In this document: positions 53,855 through 62,403 of the stretch, piece after piece
Layout of the letters: every line of letters begins with the position of its first letter
Position numbering within the stretch: position 1 is the first letter of the stretch
Assembly (NCBI RefSeq): GCF_039503195.1
Contig: NZ_JBCJKP010000001.1
Coordinates: forward strand, 1,426,001 to 1,490,000
Direction of reading: 5' to 3'
Source: Streptomyces mirabilis
GTDB taxonomy: Bacteria; Actinomycetota; Actinomycetes; Streptomycetales; Streptomycetaceae
DNA: 64,000 nucleotides
The notes under the pieces: generated by a model
The model's input: only the letters and a program-made list of their open reading frames with translations
Told to the model about the DNA's origin: nothing
The model's database searches: none
Position numbers and translations under genes: made by a program

Positions 53855-54614
53855 GACGATGACCGACACGTTCGTACCGCCCACCCGGTTCGCCGTGCCC
53901 GGGCGGATCGCGGTGAGCAACCGGGCCGCCGCCACCTGGCAGACCGCCACGCTCACCGAGATCCGCCGGGAGACGCCGGGCGCCGTCACCTTCCGGTTCG
54001 CGGTGCCGGAGTGGTCGGGGCATCTGCCGGGGCAGCACCTGATGCTGCGGCTGACCGCCGAGGACGGGTACGTGGCGCAGCGTCACTACTCCCTCGCGTC
54101 GCCGCCCGACGACACCGCGCACATCGAACTCACCCTCGACCACGTCGAGGGCGGCGAGGTCTCCGGCTGGTTCCACACGGTGGCGAGGCCCGGTGATTCG
54201 GTCGAGGTGCGCGGGCCGCTCAGCGGGTTCTTCGCCTGGCCCGGCGACCGGCCCGCGCTGCTCGTCGGCGCCGGCTCCGGTGTCGTACCGCTGATGTCGA
54301 TGCTGCGCCACCACCGGGCCCGCGCGCTGGACGTGCCGCTGCGGCTGCTCGTCTCCGCGCGCGGCCCCGAAGAGCTCATCTACGCGCGGGAGTACGGTGC
54401 CGAGACCACGCCCGTCTTCACGCGCACCGCACCCGAGGGGATGGCCGTGGGACGGCTCGCGGCGGCGCATCTGGCTCCGCTGCTGGCCGAGCGGCCACCG
54501 GGTGGGTGGGAGGCCTATGTGTGCGGCTCCAACGGGTTCGCGGAGCACGCCTCGCGGCTGCTGGTGGAGGCCGGGCAGCCGGTGGACCGCATTCGTATCG
54601 AACGCTTCGGCTGA
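53847..54614 (+). CDS. Ferredoxin-NADP reductase-like flavoprotein
   Basis: 255 residues, GTG start overlapping the upstream gene by 8 bp. FAD domain: RFAVPEWSGHLPGQHLMLRL, QRHYSLASPPDDTAHIELTL (RxYS motif). NAD(P) domain: ALLVGAGSGVVPLMSMLRHH, RLLVSARGPEELIYAREYGA and EAYVCGSNGFAEHASRLLVE. There is no 2Fe-2S domain. It probably passes electrons between NAD(P)H and the molybdopterin protein encoded just upstream. The stop codon lies inside the first unit of a 31-bp tandem repeat. Confidence 0.87.
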
Positions 54615-54702
54615 GACGTCTCGCCCGTCGAACCCGGTCGGCTGAGACGTCTCGCCCCTCGAACCCGGTCGGCTGAGACGTCCTCACCCGTCGAACCCGG
54701 TC
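54609..54702. repeat. Three 31-bp tandem repeats spanning two convergent stop codons
   Basis: The unit begins GGCTGAGACGTCTCGCCC and ends CGAACCCGGTC; copies start at 54609, 54640 and 54671. Each holds the palindrome GAGACGTCTC (last copy altered). The array includes the reductase stop on one side and reaches the stress-protein stop on the other. Confidence 0.85.
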
Positions 54703-55534
54703 AGTCGTGCGGAACGACCGCCACCGGGCAGTCGGCGTGCCGGATCAGTGACCGCGCGGCGCGGCCCGGGCCCCGGCCGGTGCGGCGCCCGACGACCAGC
54801 AGACCGGCCCGCGCGGACGCCTCCAGCAGACGGGGGCCGGGATCGCCGTCGACGCGGTGCTCGCGGACCGTGGTCCCGGGGAACCTGTGGCGCCACGGCC
54901 GCAGTGTGCTGGTGGGCAGGGCCCACGGGTGCACCACGTGCAGCTGCGCGGAGCGGACGGCGGCCGTGTCGAAGGCGTAGCCGATCAGGTCGTCGGCCGA
55001 GGCGTCCGGATCGAGTCCGAGGACGACGGGCAGGTAGGGCGCCGTACTCGGCGGTGAGCCCTTGACGACGGGCATCCGTTCGTCCTCGGGGAGTTCGCCC
55101 GCGCGCACCAGGACGACCGGGCGGTCGGCGCGGGCCGCGACGCCGAGGGCGACCGAGCCGACCGGGAACCCCGCGCTCCCCGTACGGCCGCGCGAGCCGA
55201 GGACCAGCGTCTCCGCCTCGACGGCCGCGGCGAGCAGCGCCGGGACCGCCGGTGTCGCGGTGCGGCGGGCGATGATGTCCAAGGCCGGGTGGGCGTAGGA
55301 GAGTTCGATGGCGGCCCGGTCGAGTGCGGCGCGGGTGCGCCCGGCGGGAACGTCGATGTCGTCTATGTCGTCGGTGTCGAAGACGCCGCCGGGAACGGCC
55401 GGTTCGGTCCCCGCGTGCAGCAGCCGCAGGGGGAGCCGGCGGCGCTGCGCCTCACGGGCGGCCCAGTCGGCCGCGTCCAGGCTGGATCGCGAGCCGTCGA
55501 TGCCCACGGTGATCGTCCGCGTGTCGGTGCTCAT
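54701..55534 (-). CDS. Universal stress protein, two UspA domains
   Basis: 277 residues from the ATG at 55534. Domain 1 (1-145) starts ITVGIDGSRSSLDAADWAAR and ends with the ATP motif LVLGSRGRTGSAGFPVGSVA. Domain 2 (165-277) starts LPVVLGLDPDASADDLIGYA and ends LLVVGRRTGRGPGRAARSLI, where the G-x9-G-S/T motif is incomplete. Tandem USPs bind ATP and help survival under stress or dormancy in actinobacteria. Confidence 0.9.
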   Translation of the reverse strand: MSTDTRTITVGIDGSRSSLDAADWAAREAQRRRLPLRLLHAGTEPAVPGGVFDTDDIDDIDVPAGRTRAALDRAAIELSYAHPALDIIARRTATPAVPALLAAAVEAETLVLGSRGRTGSAGFPVGSVALGVAARADRPVVLVRAGELPEDERMPVVKGSPPSTAPYLPVVLGLDPDASADDLIGYAFDTAAVRSAQLHVVHPWALPTSTLRPWRHRFPGTTVREHRVDGDPGPRLLEASARAGLLVVGRRTGRGPGRAARSLIRHADCPVAVVPHD

Positions 55535-55778
55535 GGCTCCCGCCTTCCCAGGGGGCGCGACCGCGGACAACTGCCCTTCGTGCGGAGATCGGTTACGCGC
55601 CAGTGCGCGTCGAGTGCTGCTGGATGGGCACAGGTCATGGTGGCTCCTGTTCGCTGCGTGGAGTGGTGCGCGGGTTCCACAGGAGGCGCGGATCAGTCAC
55701 GCCAGGTGGGCCGAATCGTCCCGGTGCGGAGTCCGTTCGGCCCTCCGCGGGCGGGACCTTGGAGGCGAGGAGGTGAAG

Positions 55779-56363
55779 ATGCGTACCCGGGTACGCGGTT
55801 GGCGCTGGCGCCGCAATCCACTGCGCCGCCGCTCGGACGTCGTCGAGGCGTGGACGGTACTGACCGTCGCCGTGCTGGTGTTCGTCGGTGCGCCGTCGGC
55901 CGGAGCCGCTGTGGGGTGGTGGCGGTACGAGAGCGCACAGGCACGGGCGGCGACGCAGCGGGCCGAGCGGCAGCGGGTGAGCGCCGTACTCGTGGAGACC
56001 GCGCCCGCGGCGGTGCCCTCGCCACAGGGTGCCAGGCTGCCCACGTTCCGGGTGAAGGTGCGCTGGACCGAGCCGGGCAAGGGGCCCCGGACCGGTGAGG
56101 CCCTGGTCCCCGCGGGCGGGCAGCGCGGCGACCGCGTCGCGGTCTGGCTCGATGCGCGCGGCCGGAACGTCGGTCCGCCGGTGACCACCGGCGCGGTCTG
56201 GCAACACGCGCTGACGACGGGTGTGTCGACCGCCGCGGGAGTCGTGGCCGTCGTACTCGCCTGGCACTTCGCCGTACGGCGGATCGCCGCGCGTCGCCGT
56301 CTGGCCGAGTGGGAGCGGGAGTGGGCGCGTACGGGGCCCAAGTGGCGACGGCACACGGCTTGA
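55779..56363 (+). CDS. Rv1733c-like membrane protein
   Basis: 194 residues; the ATG at 55779 follows GGAGG. Two transmembrane helices (AWTVLTVAVLVFVGAPSAGA and TGVSTAAGVVAVVLAWHFAV) flank an extracytoplasmic loop containing RVKVRWTEPGKGPRTGEALV and GDRVAVWLDARGRNVGPP. The C terminus is basic (RRIAARRRLAEWEREWARTG). This layout is the Rv1733c family of actinobacteria, of unknown function and often near dormancy or stress genes; here the universal stress protein gene is divergent beside it. Confidence 0.85.
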   Translation: MRTRVRGWRWRRNPLRRRSDVVEAWTVLTVAVLVFVGAPSAGAAVGWWRYESAQARAATQRAERQRVSAVLVETAPAAVPSPQGARLPTFRVKVRWTEPGKGPRTGEALVPAGGQRGDRVAVWLDARGRNVGPPVTTGAVWQHALTTGVSTAAGVVAVVLAWHFAVRRIAARRRLAEWEREWARTGPKWRRHTA

Positions 56364-56372
56364 TGGCGGGGG

Positions 56373-56460
56373 AACCACCCGTCGCAACGGCGGGGCATCC
56401 ACCCGTCTTGACGGCGCGGAGTACCACCCGTCTTGACTGCGCCGGATACCACCCCTCCCG
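56373..56460. repeat. About 3.5 imperfect 24-25-bp tandem repeats
   Basis: CCACCC recurs at 56375, 56399, 56424 and 56449, each followed by GTCTTGAC-type sequence and a GC-rich part. The array lies between the Rv1733c-like gene and the PucR-like gene and may contain the latter's regulatory region. Confidence 0.65.
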
Positions 56461-56553
56461 CGCCCTTTTCGCGCACCCCGTACTGCGCTCCGGCGCCGGA
56501 CGCGCCTACGGTGTCGGCAGCGGCCGGTGCGCCATCGACACGGGAAGGACGCC

Positions 56554-58443
56554 ATGCCCACGCTGATCAACCTGTGCGAGGAGCCCGACTTCTGTCTTCG
56601 GTTCGTCAACGGGGGCCCGATGGCCGACCGCGCGGTCGATTCCGTACGCGCCCTGTCCCTGGCCGCGGCCGCGGGCGGCTCGCTGGGTGATGTGAGGGAC
56701 GCGCTGGTGGTGATCGGTGACGTCCGGGCTTCCGGGCGGACGTCCGTGCACGAGGGGGTCGAGCCGTTGCTGCGTGAGCTGTCGCGGCAGCGGGCCGCCG
56801 GACTCGCCGTGGTGGTCGGGCAGCACGGCGCGCAGTCCGTTCCGGTGGTGATCCGCAGCTCGGCCGTCCGCCTCGGCGTACCACTGCTGACCACGACGAA
56901 GGAGCTGCACGACTGGCACGAACTGATCCCGCGGCTGCGCGAGTACCGCTACCGGCAGGCCGAATGGCACGCCGATCAGCTCACCGCGCTCCTGAACCGG
57001 CTTCCGGACCGGCTCGCCGACGCGCACACGGTCACGGATGCGGACACGGACGCGATGCAGCGGATAGCGGACTGGCTGGCGGCCGCGGTGGACGCCGAAG
57101 TGGTGGTCAGTGATCCCCTGCGCGGTGTCCTGGCCGCGGCACCCGACGTCCTCACCCGGCAGCCCCCTCGCACCGCCTTTCCCCGGACGCGGACGGAGTC
57201 GCTCCCGCTGGGCGCCGCCGGTTCCGGCGCGGTGCTGTCGGTGACCCCCCGCCGTCCGCTCGACGACGTACGCACCGAGTTGATGGGGCACGCGGCGAAG
57301 GCGCTGGGTCTCATCGACCGGACTCGGCTGCCGGACCAACTGGCGGAGACCCGGCGCGAGGTGCAGCTGAGCGTCCTGCAACTGCTGATGGTGGGTGAGG
57401 AGGTGGCGGCCCAGCGCGTGCTGGCCGGCCTCGCACCGGGGCTGCTGGCGACCGAGTCGGTGCGTGTCCATGTGATCGACTGCGCGCGGGAGGACCGTGA
57501 GGTGGCGCTCCGGCAGGCGGAGGACGCGCTCGCCGGACGCGCGCTGCTGGCGCGGTGCCCGGTGTTCAATCACCTGATCGTGGTCGATCCGCTCCAGACG
57601 GACGAGGACGCTCCGGGCGGTGTGTGGCACACACTGGAGGCGGTCGTCGCCGCACTGCCCGGGCACTGCATGGGCGGCAGCCGGGTGTACGCGCTGAGCA
57701 GTGTGGCGGACGCGTACACGCAGGCGGCCGGCGCCCTCGTGACGGCGCGCAGGACGGCCGGCCGGGTCGCGCTCGCCGAACAGCGTGCCGACCTGATGGA
57801 CGTCCTGCCGCCGGCCACGGCCCGACGGTGGGCGGGCACACTGCTGCGCCCGGTGCTCACCCTGCCGGCCGGGCAGCGCGAACAGCTCGTGCGGACACTG
57901 GAGTTGGGGCTCGAGTTCCCGCACACGGCCGTCGGCCGGCTGCTCGGCATCCACCGCAACACGGTGACCCACCGCATCAGCAAGGGCTTCGGTCTGCTCG
58001 GCCTCGACCGCGGCCAGGTCCTGAACCGGGTGGTGGTCTCGACGGCGCTCCAGGTCGTCGTGAAGTACGGTCATGACGCGCACTCGGCCGACCCGGCGGC
58101 GGACTTCACCGCGATGGTGTCCGCTCCGGAGGTCCGCGCCTGGGCCGACTCGTTCCTCGAGCCGCTGCGGGCCGACCGCCGCGATCTGCTGCGCACGCTC
58201 CGGGTCTGGCTGGAGAACGACACCCACACCGGTCGGACGGCCGCCGCCCTTGACGTGGCACCGGTGACGGTCCGCAGTCACCTGCGGGCCGCCGCGCCGC
58301 TGATCCAGCGCCACCTGCCGGTGGGCCCGGACGAGACGGAGGCGCTCGACGGAAACGAGCACGAGCAGGCGCTCAGCGGCGTACGCCCGTTGGCGTTCGC
58401 GCTGCACGCCGGCACCGGCCGCCCCTTCCTGCCGGCCGCCTGA
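56554..58443 (+). CDS. PucR/CdaR-type transcriptional regulator with two C-terminal HTH units
   Basis: 629 residues; GGAAGG precedes the ATG at 56554. Residues 1-150 form a PucR-like N-terminal sensor (RALSLAAAAGGSLGDVRDAL, LAVVVGQHGAQSVPVVIRSS, LGVPLLTTTKELHDWHEL). Residues about 150-440 contain GGDEF-like CdaR middle parts. Two HTH_30-type units follow: LELGLEFPHTAVGRLLGIHR with NTVTHRISKGFGLLGLD (about 450-490), and LRVWLENDTHTGRTAAALDV with APVTVRSHLRAAAPLIQR (about 545-585). Downstream lie repeated TGTGCAC boxes and a 32-codon ORF, its most likely target. Confidence 0.85.
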   Translation: MPTLINLCEEPDFCLRFVNGGPMADRAVDSVRALSLAAAAGGSLGDVRDALVVIGDVRASGRTSVHEGVEPLLRELSRQRAAGLAVVVGQHGAQSVPVVIRSSAVRLGVPLLTTTKELHDWHELIPRLREYRYRQAEWHADQLTALLNRLPDRLADAHTVTDADTDAMQRIADWLAAAVDAEVVVSDPLRGVLAAAPDVLTRQPPRTAFPRTRTESLPLGAAGSGAVLSVTPRRPLDDVRTELMGHAAKALGLIDRTRLPDQLAETRREVQLSVLQLLMVGEEVAAQRVLAGLAPGLLATESVRVHVIDCAREDREVALRQAEDALAGRALLARCPVFNHLIVVDPLQTDEDAPGGVWHTLEAVVAALPGHCMGGSRVYALSSVADAYTQAAGALVTARRTAGRVALAEQRADLMDVLPPATARRWAGTLLRPVLTLPAGQREQLVRTLELGLEFPHTAVGRLLGIHRNTVTHRISKGFGLLGLDRGQVLNRVVVSTALQVVVKYGHDAHSADPAADFTAMVSAPEVRAWADSFLEPLRADRRDLLRTLRVWLENDTHTGRTAAALDVAPVTVRSHLRAAAPLIQRHLPVGPDETEALDGNEHEQALSGVRPLAFALHAGTGRPFLPAA

Positions 58444-58464
58444 GACGCCCCTCACCGGCGCCGG

Positions 58465-58570
58465 ACTGTGCACCGGTGAGGTGGCGCGCCCGCCGTCCTG
58501 TGCACCGGAACGGCTCCCGTCCGCCCCGGCGGCGCGTCCGGCGGCCCGACTGTGCACGCGTGACGTGGCA
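58465..58570. repeat. Repeated TGTGCAC boxes upstream of the small ORF
   Basis: ACTGTGCAC-N2-GTGA-N-GTGGC occurs at 58465-58484 and again at 58549-58568 (84 bp apart), and a third, shorter CTGTGCACCGG at 58498. TAGCCT (58588-58593) downstream is a possible -10. Activator or repressor boxes are likely. CTCACCGG (58451-58458) and CCGGTGAG (58473-58480) also allow a hairpin that could terminate the pucR-like gene. Confidence 0.6.
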
Positions 58571-58644
58571 CGGCGGGACGGCGCTTCCTAGCCTGGCGCT
58601 CGCCCGCCCGACGCCGTGTCGGGGCCGGCGCGAAGGAGGTCGCC

Positions 58645-58743
58645 GTGAATGCCAACCGCTGGTCGCGCAAGAGTGAGGACGACCGGGTCGGGCGACGTGA
58701 CTGCGGTTGGTCCGTGGCCCTGGCCCTCGGCCCCGGCGGCTGA
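58645..58743 (+). CDS. Unrecognised 32-residue peptide
   Basis: GTG at 58645 is preceded by AAGGAGG at 5 nt, a strong ribosome site. It encodes a charged N-terminal half (MNANRWSRKSEDDRVGRR) and a hydrophobic end (DCGWSVALALGPGG) with a single Cys. It lies between the PucR-like regulator and the CE7 esterase (82 bp before its start), behind three TGTGCAC boxes. It could be a signalling peptide, RiPP-like precursor or leader peptide; no modifying enzymes are adjacent. No known family recognised. Confidence 0.5.
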   Translation: MNANRWSRKSEDDRVGRRDCGWSVALALGPGG

Positions 58744-58824
58744 CCGAACGGTGGTCTGGCGGCCCTCCGGCGTCACACGTACGGTGTGATCATCCGCACC
58801 CGTGACGTCAAAAGGTGGTCCTTC

Positions 58825-59790
58825 ATGGCCCAGTTCGACCTCCCCCTCGACGAACTTCGCGCATACCGCAGCGCGTCCGCCGAGCCCGAGGACTTCGACA
58901 CCTTCTGGGCCAAGACCCTCCAGGAGACGCGGGAGCACGACCTCGACGCCCGCTTCGAACCCGTCGAGACGCCGCTCAAGACGGTCAAGGTGTACGACGT
59001 GACGTTCGCCGGGTTCGGCGGGCACCCGGTCAAGGGCTGGCTCACGCTGCCCGCCTGGGCGAACTCCGCCCTGCCCACGGTCGTCGAGTTCGTCGGCTAC
59101 GGCGGCGGTCGCGGCCTCTCGCACACGCATCTGCTGTGGGCCTCGGCGGGCTTCGCGCACTTCGTGATGGACACCCGTGGCCAGGGCAGCGCGTGGGGCG
59201 GCGGCGAGACCCCGGACCCGGTGGGCAGCGCGCCCGCGTACCCCGGTTACATGACCCGTGGCATCGACGCCCCCGAGAACTACTACTACCGCCGGGTGTT
59301 CACCGACGGCGTGCGCGCGGTGGAGACCGCCCGCTCGCATCCGCTGGTCGACGCGGAACGCGTGGCGGCCGTCGGCGGGAGTCAGGGCGGCGGGATCACG
59401 ATCGCGGTGGGCGGTCTGGTCCCCGACCTGGCCGCGATCGCGCCCGACGTGCCGTTCCTGTGCGACTTCCCGCGTGCGACGACGCTGACGGACCGGCACC
59501 CGTACCGGGAGATCGGCAACTACCTCAAGACCCACCGCGGCCGCACCGAGGACGTCCTGCGCACGCTGTCCTACTTCGACGGGGTGCACTTCGCGGCGCG
59601 CGGGCGGGCGCCGGCCCTCTTCTCGGTCGCGCTGGAGGACCAGACCTGCCCGCCCTCCACGATCTTCGCGGCCTTCAACGCCTGGGACCACGAGGACAAG
59701 AAGATCGAGGTCTACGACTTCAACGACCACGAGGGCGGCGGCCCCTACCAGGAGGCGGCCAAGCTGGCCTGGCTGCCCGCGCACCTCTGA
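58825..59790 (+). CDS. CE7 acetyl esterase (acetylxylan esterase/cephalosporin-C deacetylase)
   Basis: 321 residues; GGTGG before the ATG at 58825. The family motifs RGQG (VMDTRGQGSAWGG), the nucleophile GGSQGGG (VAAVGGSQGGGITIAV) and the His-Glu motif (NDHEGGGPYQEAA) are all present, with an Asp in ALEDQTCPPS. CE7 enzymes remove acetyl groups from short xylo-oligosaccharides and from cephalosporin C; they are cytosolic hexamers. No signal peptide here, in agreement. It may be co-transcribed with the 32-residue peptide ORF. Confidence 0.92.
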   Translation: MAQFDLPLDELRAYRSASAEPEDFDTFWAKTLQETREHDLDARFEPVETPLKTVKVYDVTFAGFGGHPVKGWLTLPAWANSALPTVVEFVGYGGGRGLSHTHLLWASAGFAHFVMDTRGQGSAWGGGETPDPVGSAPAYPGYMTRGIDAPENYYYRRVFTDGVRAVETARSHPLVDAERVAAVGGSQGGGITIAVGGLVPDLAAIAPDVPFLCDFPRATTLTDRHPYREIGNYLKTHRGRTEDVLRTLSYFDGVHFAARGRAPALFSVALEDQTCPPSTIFAAFNAWDHEDKKIEVYDFNDHEGGGPYQEAAKLAWLPAHL

Positions 59791-59819
59791 CGCGGCCGTG
59801 GAGCGGTGACGGCCGGTGC

Positions 59820-60869
59820 TCAGCCCGCCGTTCCGCGTGGTACGACCGTCGACAGGACCGCGGGCAGGGGGTACCAGTCCGCCGAGACCACGCTCGCGTG
59901 CTGCCGGGCGAGGAGGGCGACCCGGTCCAGGGCCTGGGCCTGGGTGGGGTTGGTGGCGTCGATGGCCGGTGGCACGTTCTGACCGTCGGTCATGACGACG
60001 AGGTAGTGGCGGTCGTCGTACCAGGCGGTGTCGATGGTGCCGTTCGCGTAGGTGGCGGCGTCGCCGTCGAAGATCACGAACCAGGGGCGGATGGCCGGGT
60101 CCGTGTAGCGGGTGCGCGGGTCGCCCGTGGCCGCGTTGTGGACGGCGGGGAAGGCGGCCGCCTCGCGCAGCCGCCCGGCCGCGGCGAGGTCGCGGAGGTG
60201 GGTGGCGTACTCGCGGTCGGTCCAGAGCGAGTCGAGGGGGTTGCTCTCCTCGACGGTTCCGGGGATCAGCTCGACCATGAACTTGCCCGCGAGGGCCGAG
60301 CGGGCGGGCCAGCCGTCGGCGCGTACGGCCGAGTCGAGGTCGGCGTGGGAGCCGACGATGTCGGCGGGGCGCAACAGGGCATCGCCGAGCTTCGCGGTGA
60401 GCAGGGCGTCCAGCTGGGCGGGACCGCGGCCGTTGTTGGCCTGGAAGCCGTCCTTCATCTCGATCTTCAGCTGGATCGGCCGGTGGCCCGGGTGCGCGTC
60501 GTGCCAGGCCTTGATGTCGGAGAGGCAGCCGGCGAGGTCGCGGTTGCGGGACTTGGTGCGCAGTTCGGAGGCGTTCGCCGCGTTCTCGCAGTTGTTGTCG
60601 TTGCCGATCGGGTTGCTGTGCGAGACGCGCCAGGAGGCGCCGAACACATTGGTCCACACGTCGAGTTCGAGCATTCCGGCGCCGGAGTCCAGCGCGTCGG
60701 CGAAGTACGTGTACTTGGCCTTGTCGTAGGAGTTGTGGACCCCGACGGAGGTGCTGGCGGAGTACGAGAGGTCCGCGGCGGTGGCGCCGGGGGCCGTGGT
60801 CAGGGCGAGGGCTCCCGCCGTCGCCACCGCGATCCCGGTACGCGCCAACACCCTCACATGTCTGTACAT
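59820..60869 (-). CDS. Secreted Ca-dependent phosphatidylinositol-type phospholipase C
   Basis: 349 residues, AGGGGAAC before the ATG. A signal peptide (1-32, ending ATA) is followed by STSVGVHNSYDKAKYTYFAD (first catalytic His region), GMLELDVWTNVFGASWRVSH (metal-binding Glu/Asp and second His) and RPIQLKIEMKDGFQANN. DIVGSHADLDSAVRADGWPA and WFVIFDGDAATYANGTIDTA complete the barrel. It matches the calcium-dependent PI-PLC first described in Streptomyces, which cleaves phosphoinositides outside the cell. Divergent from the serine hydrolase gene. Confidence 0.85.
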   Translation of the reverse strand: MYRHVRVLARTGIAVATAGALALTTAPGATAADLSYSASTSVGVHNSYDKAKYTYFADALDSGAGMLELDVWTNVFGASWRVSHSNPIGNDNNCENAANASELRTKSRNRDLAGCLSDIKAWHDAHPGHRPIQLKIEMKDGFQANNGRGPAQLDALLTAKLGDALLRPADIVGSHADLDSAVRADGWPARSALAGKFMVELIPGTVEESNPLDSLWTDREYATHLRDLAAAGRLREAAAFPAVHNAATGDPRTRYTDPAIRPWFVIFDGDAATYANGTIDTAWYDDRHYLVVMTDGQNVPPAIDATNPTQAQALDRVALLARQHASVVSADWYPLPAVLSTVVPRGTAG

Positions 60870-61065
60870 GTTCCCCTGCCTCCTGCGTCTCGGTGGTCAA
60901 CCGACGTGCAGCGTAGGGGTGTTGGGTGACTTCCGGAAGATCCCGCGGTGAAGGACGACGGGCGACGACGACACATACGGAAGACGGATGCCGTCACACC
61001 GCTTCCCTCCAGTCCGACCAGTCGGTACGTTCGGGCCCGGAGTCCCGATGGATGACGGAGGTCCC

Positions 61066-62232
61066 ATGACCCAGCCCGCGCCGCGTGTTCACGGCCACTG
61101 CGACGCCCGCTTCGCGGCGGTGCGCACCGCGTTCGAGGAGAACTTCCGGGATCGCGACGAGCTCGGCGCGGCCGTGACCGTCACGCTCGACGGCGAGTCG
61201 GTGGTCGACCTGTGGGGCGGTTGGGCCGACGCGGCGCGCACCCGGCCCTGGGAGCGCGAGACGCTGGTCAACGTCTGGTCGACGTCCAAGGGCCCGACCG
61301 CGCTGTGCGCGCACATCCTGGCCGATCGCGGGCTGCTCGACTTCGACGCCCCGGTGGCCGCGTACTGGCCGGAGTTCGCGGCGGCGGGCAAGGAGTCCGT
61401 GCTCGTACGACATCTGCTGTCGCACCGCGCGGGGCTGGCCGGGCTGCGTGAGCCGCACGATCTGGCCCAGCTGTGCGACTGGGAGCTGACCGTGGAGCGG
61501 CTGGCGGCGCAGCAGCCGTGGTGGGAGCCGGGGACCCGGTCCGGGTACCACGCGCTCACCTTCGGCCATCTGGTGGGAGAGGTGGTGCGGCGGGTCTCCG
61601 GGCTGCGGCCGGGCGCGTTCCTGGAGCGGGAGGTGACCGGGCCGCTCGGGATCGACTTCACCATCGGGCTGCCGGAGAAGGAGGCCGAGCGGGCGGCCGA
61701 GCTGGTGCATCCGCCGGTCGCCTCGAGCAGTGAACAGGCCGCGATCTTCGCCCAGTTGGCGCCTGCGGCGGTGGCCGCCCTCACCAATCCGCTGGTCGGC
61801 GCCACCGAGGCCAACACGGCCCGATGGCGGGCCGCCGAGATACCGGCGGCCAACGGCCACGGCACCGCCCGCGCGGTCGCCGCGCTGTACGGGATCTTCG
61901 CCGGGCGCGGGGCGTACGGCTCGCGGCAGGTGCTCTCCCCGGAGGCCGCGGAGCGGGTGCGCGAGGGGCAGGGCAGCTGTCGGGACCTGGTGCTCGGCGC
62001 CGGGTTCGAGCACGAGACGGAAGCCGGCCTCGGGCTGTGGCTGAGCGGGCCCAATGGCTCGTACGGTCCCCACCCGAGGGCTTTCGGACACGACGGCTTC
62101 GGCGGCTCCTGCGGTCTCGCCGACCCGGAGTCGGGCCTCTCCCTGGGGTACGTCATGAACCGGATGGGCCCGCACATCGCCGACGACCCAAGGAAGATGG
62201 CGCTCGTGGACGCCCTGTACAGCGCGCTCTGA
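61066..62232 (+). CDS. Serine hydrolase of the class C beta-lactamase/EstB type
   Basis: 388 residues; GGAGG precedes the ATG at 61066. VNVWSTSKGPTALCAHILAD carries Ser-x-x-Lys (STSK), SGYHALTFGHLVGEVVRRVS the Tyr of motif II, and AFGHDGFGGSCGLADPESGL the third motif (HDG instead of KTG), typical of EstB-like esterases rather than beta-lactamases. VVDLWGGWADAARTRPWERE is conserved at the N terminus. No signal peptide. It hydrolyses small esters; the natural substrate is unknown. Confidence 0.9.
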   Translation: MTQPAPRVHGHCDARFAAVRTAFEENFRDRDELGAAVTVTLDGESVVDLWGGWADAARTRPWERETLVNVWSTSKGPTALCAHILADRGLLDFDAPVAAYWPEFAAAGKESVLVRHLLSHRAGLAGLREPHDLAQLCDWELTVERLAAQQPWWEPGTRSGYHALTFGHLVGEVVRRVSGLRPGAFLEREVTGPLGIDFTIGLPEKEAERAAELVHPPVASSSEQAAIFAQLAPAAVAALTNPLVGATEANTARWRAAEIPAANGHGTARAVAALYGIFAGRGAYGSRQVLSPEAAERVREGQGSCRDLVLGAGFEHETEAGLGLWLSGPNGSYGPHPRAFGHDGFGGSCGLADPESGLSLGYVMNRMGPHIADDPRKMALVDALYSAL

Positions 62233-62298
62233 GCGCGCCCGCGACGCCCGGTGGGTGCGGACTGAAACCGGCCGAACCGTCCGACCGCTCTTCCCTCG

Positions 62299-62310
62299 TG
62301 GTTTAGACCA
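62299..62310. promoter_or_regulatory. GntR-type operator candidate upstream of the GntR gene
   Basis: TGGTTTAGACCA, one base from the palindromic TGGTCTAGACCA core of DasR/NagR-type sites, about 94 bp before the GntR start at 62404. Autoregulation likely. Confidence 0.6.
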
Positions 62311-62403
62311 ATGCTAGATCTGGTGGCGCACAGAGCCCGCACGGCTACGTCTTGTCACCACGATCAGCACGCTCACCACGGTCACCTCTCAGGAGGCGCG
62401 GAC

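Noticed and set aside
58588..60929. Two very long overlapping frames on both strands
   Set aside because: They are shadows of the CE7 esterase and PI-PLC genes, which carry full active-site motifs.
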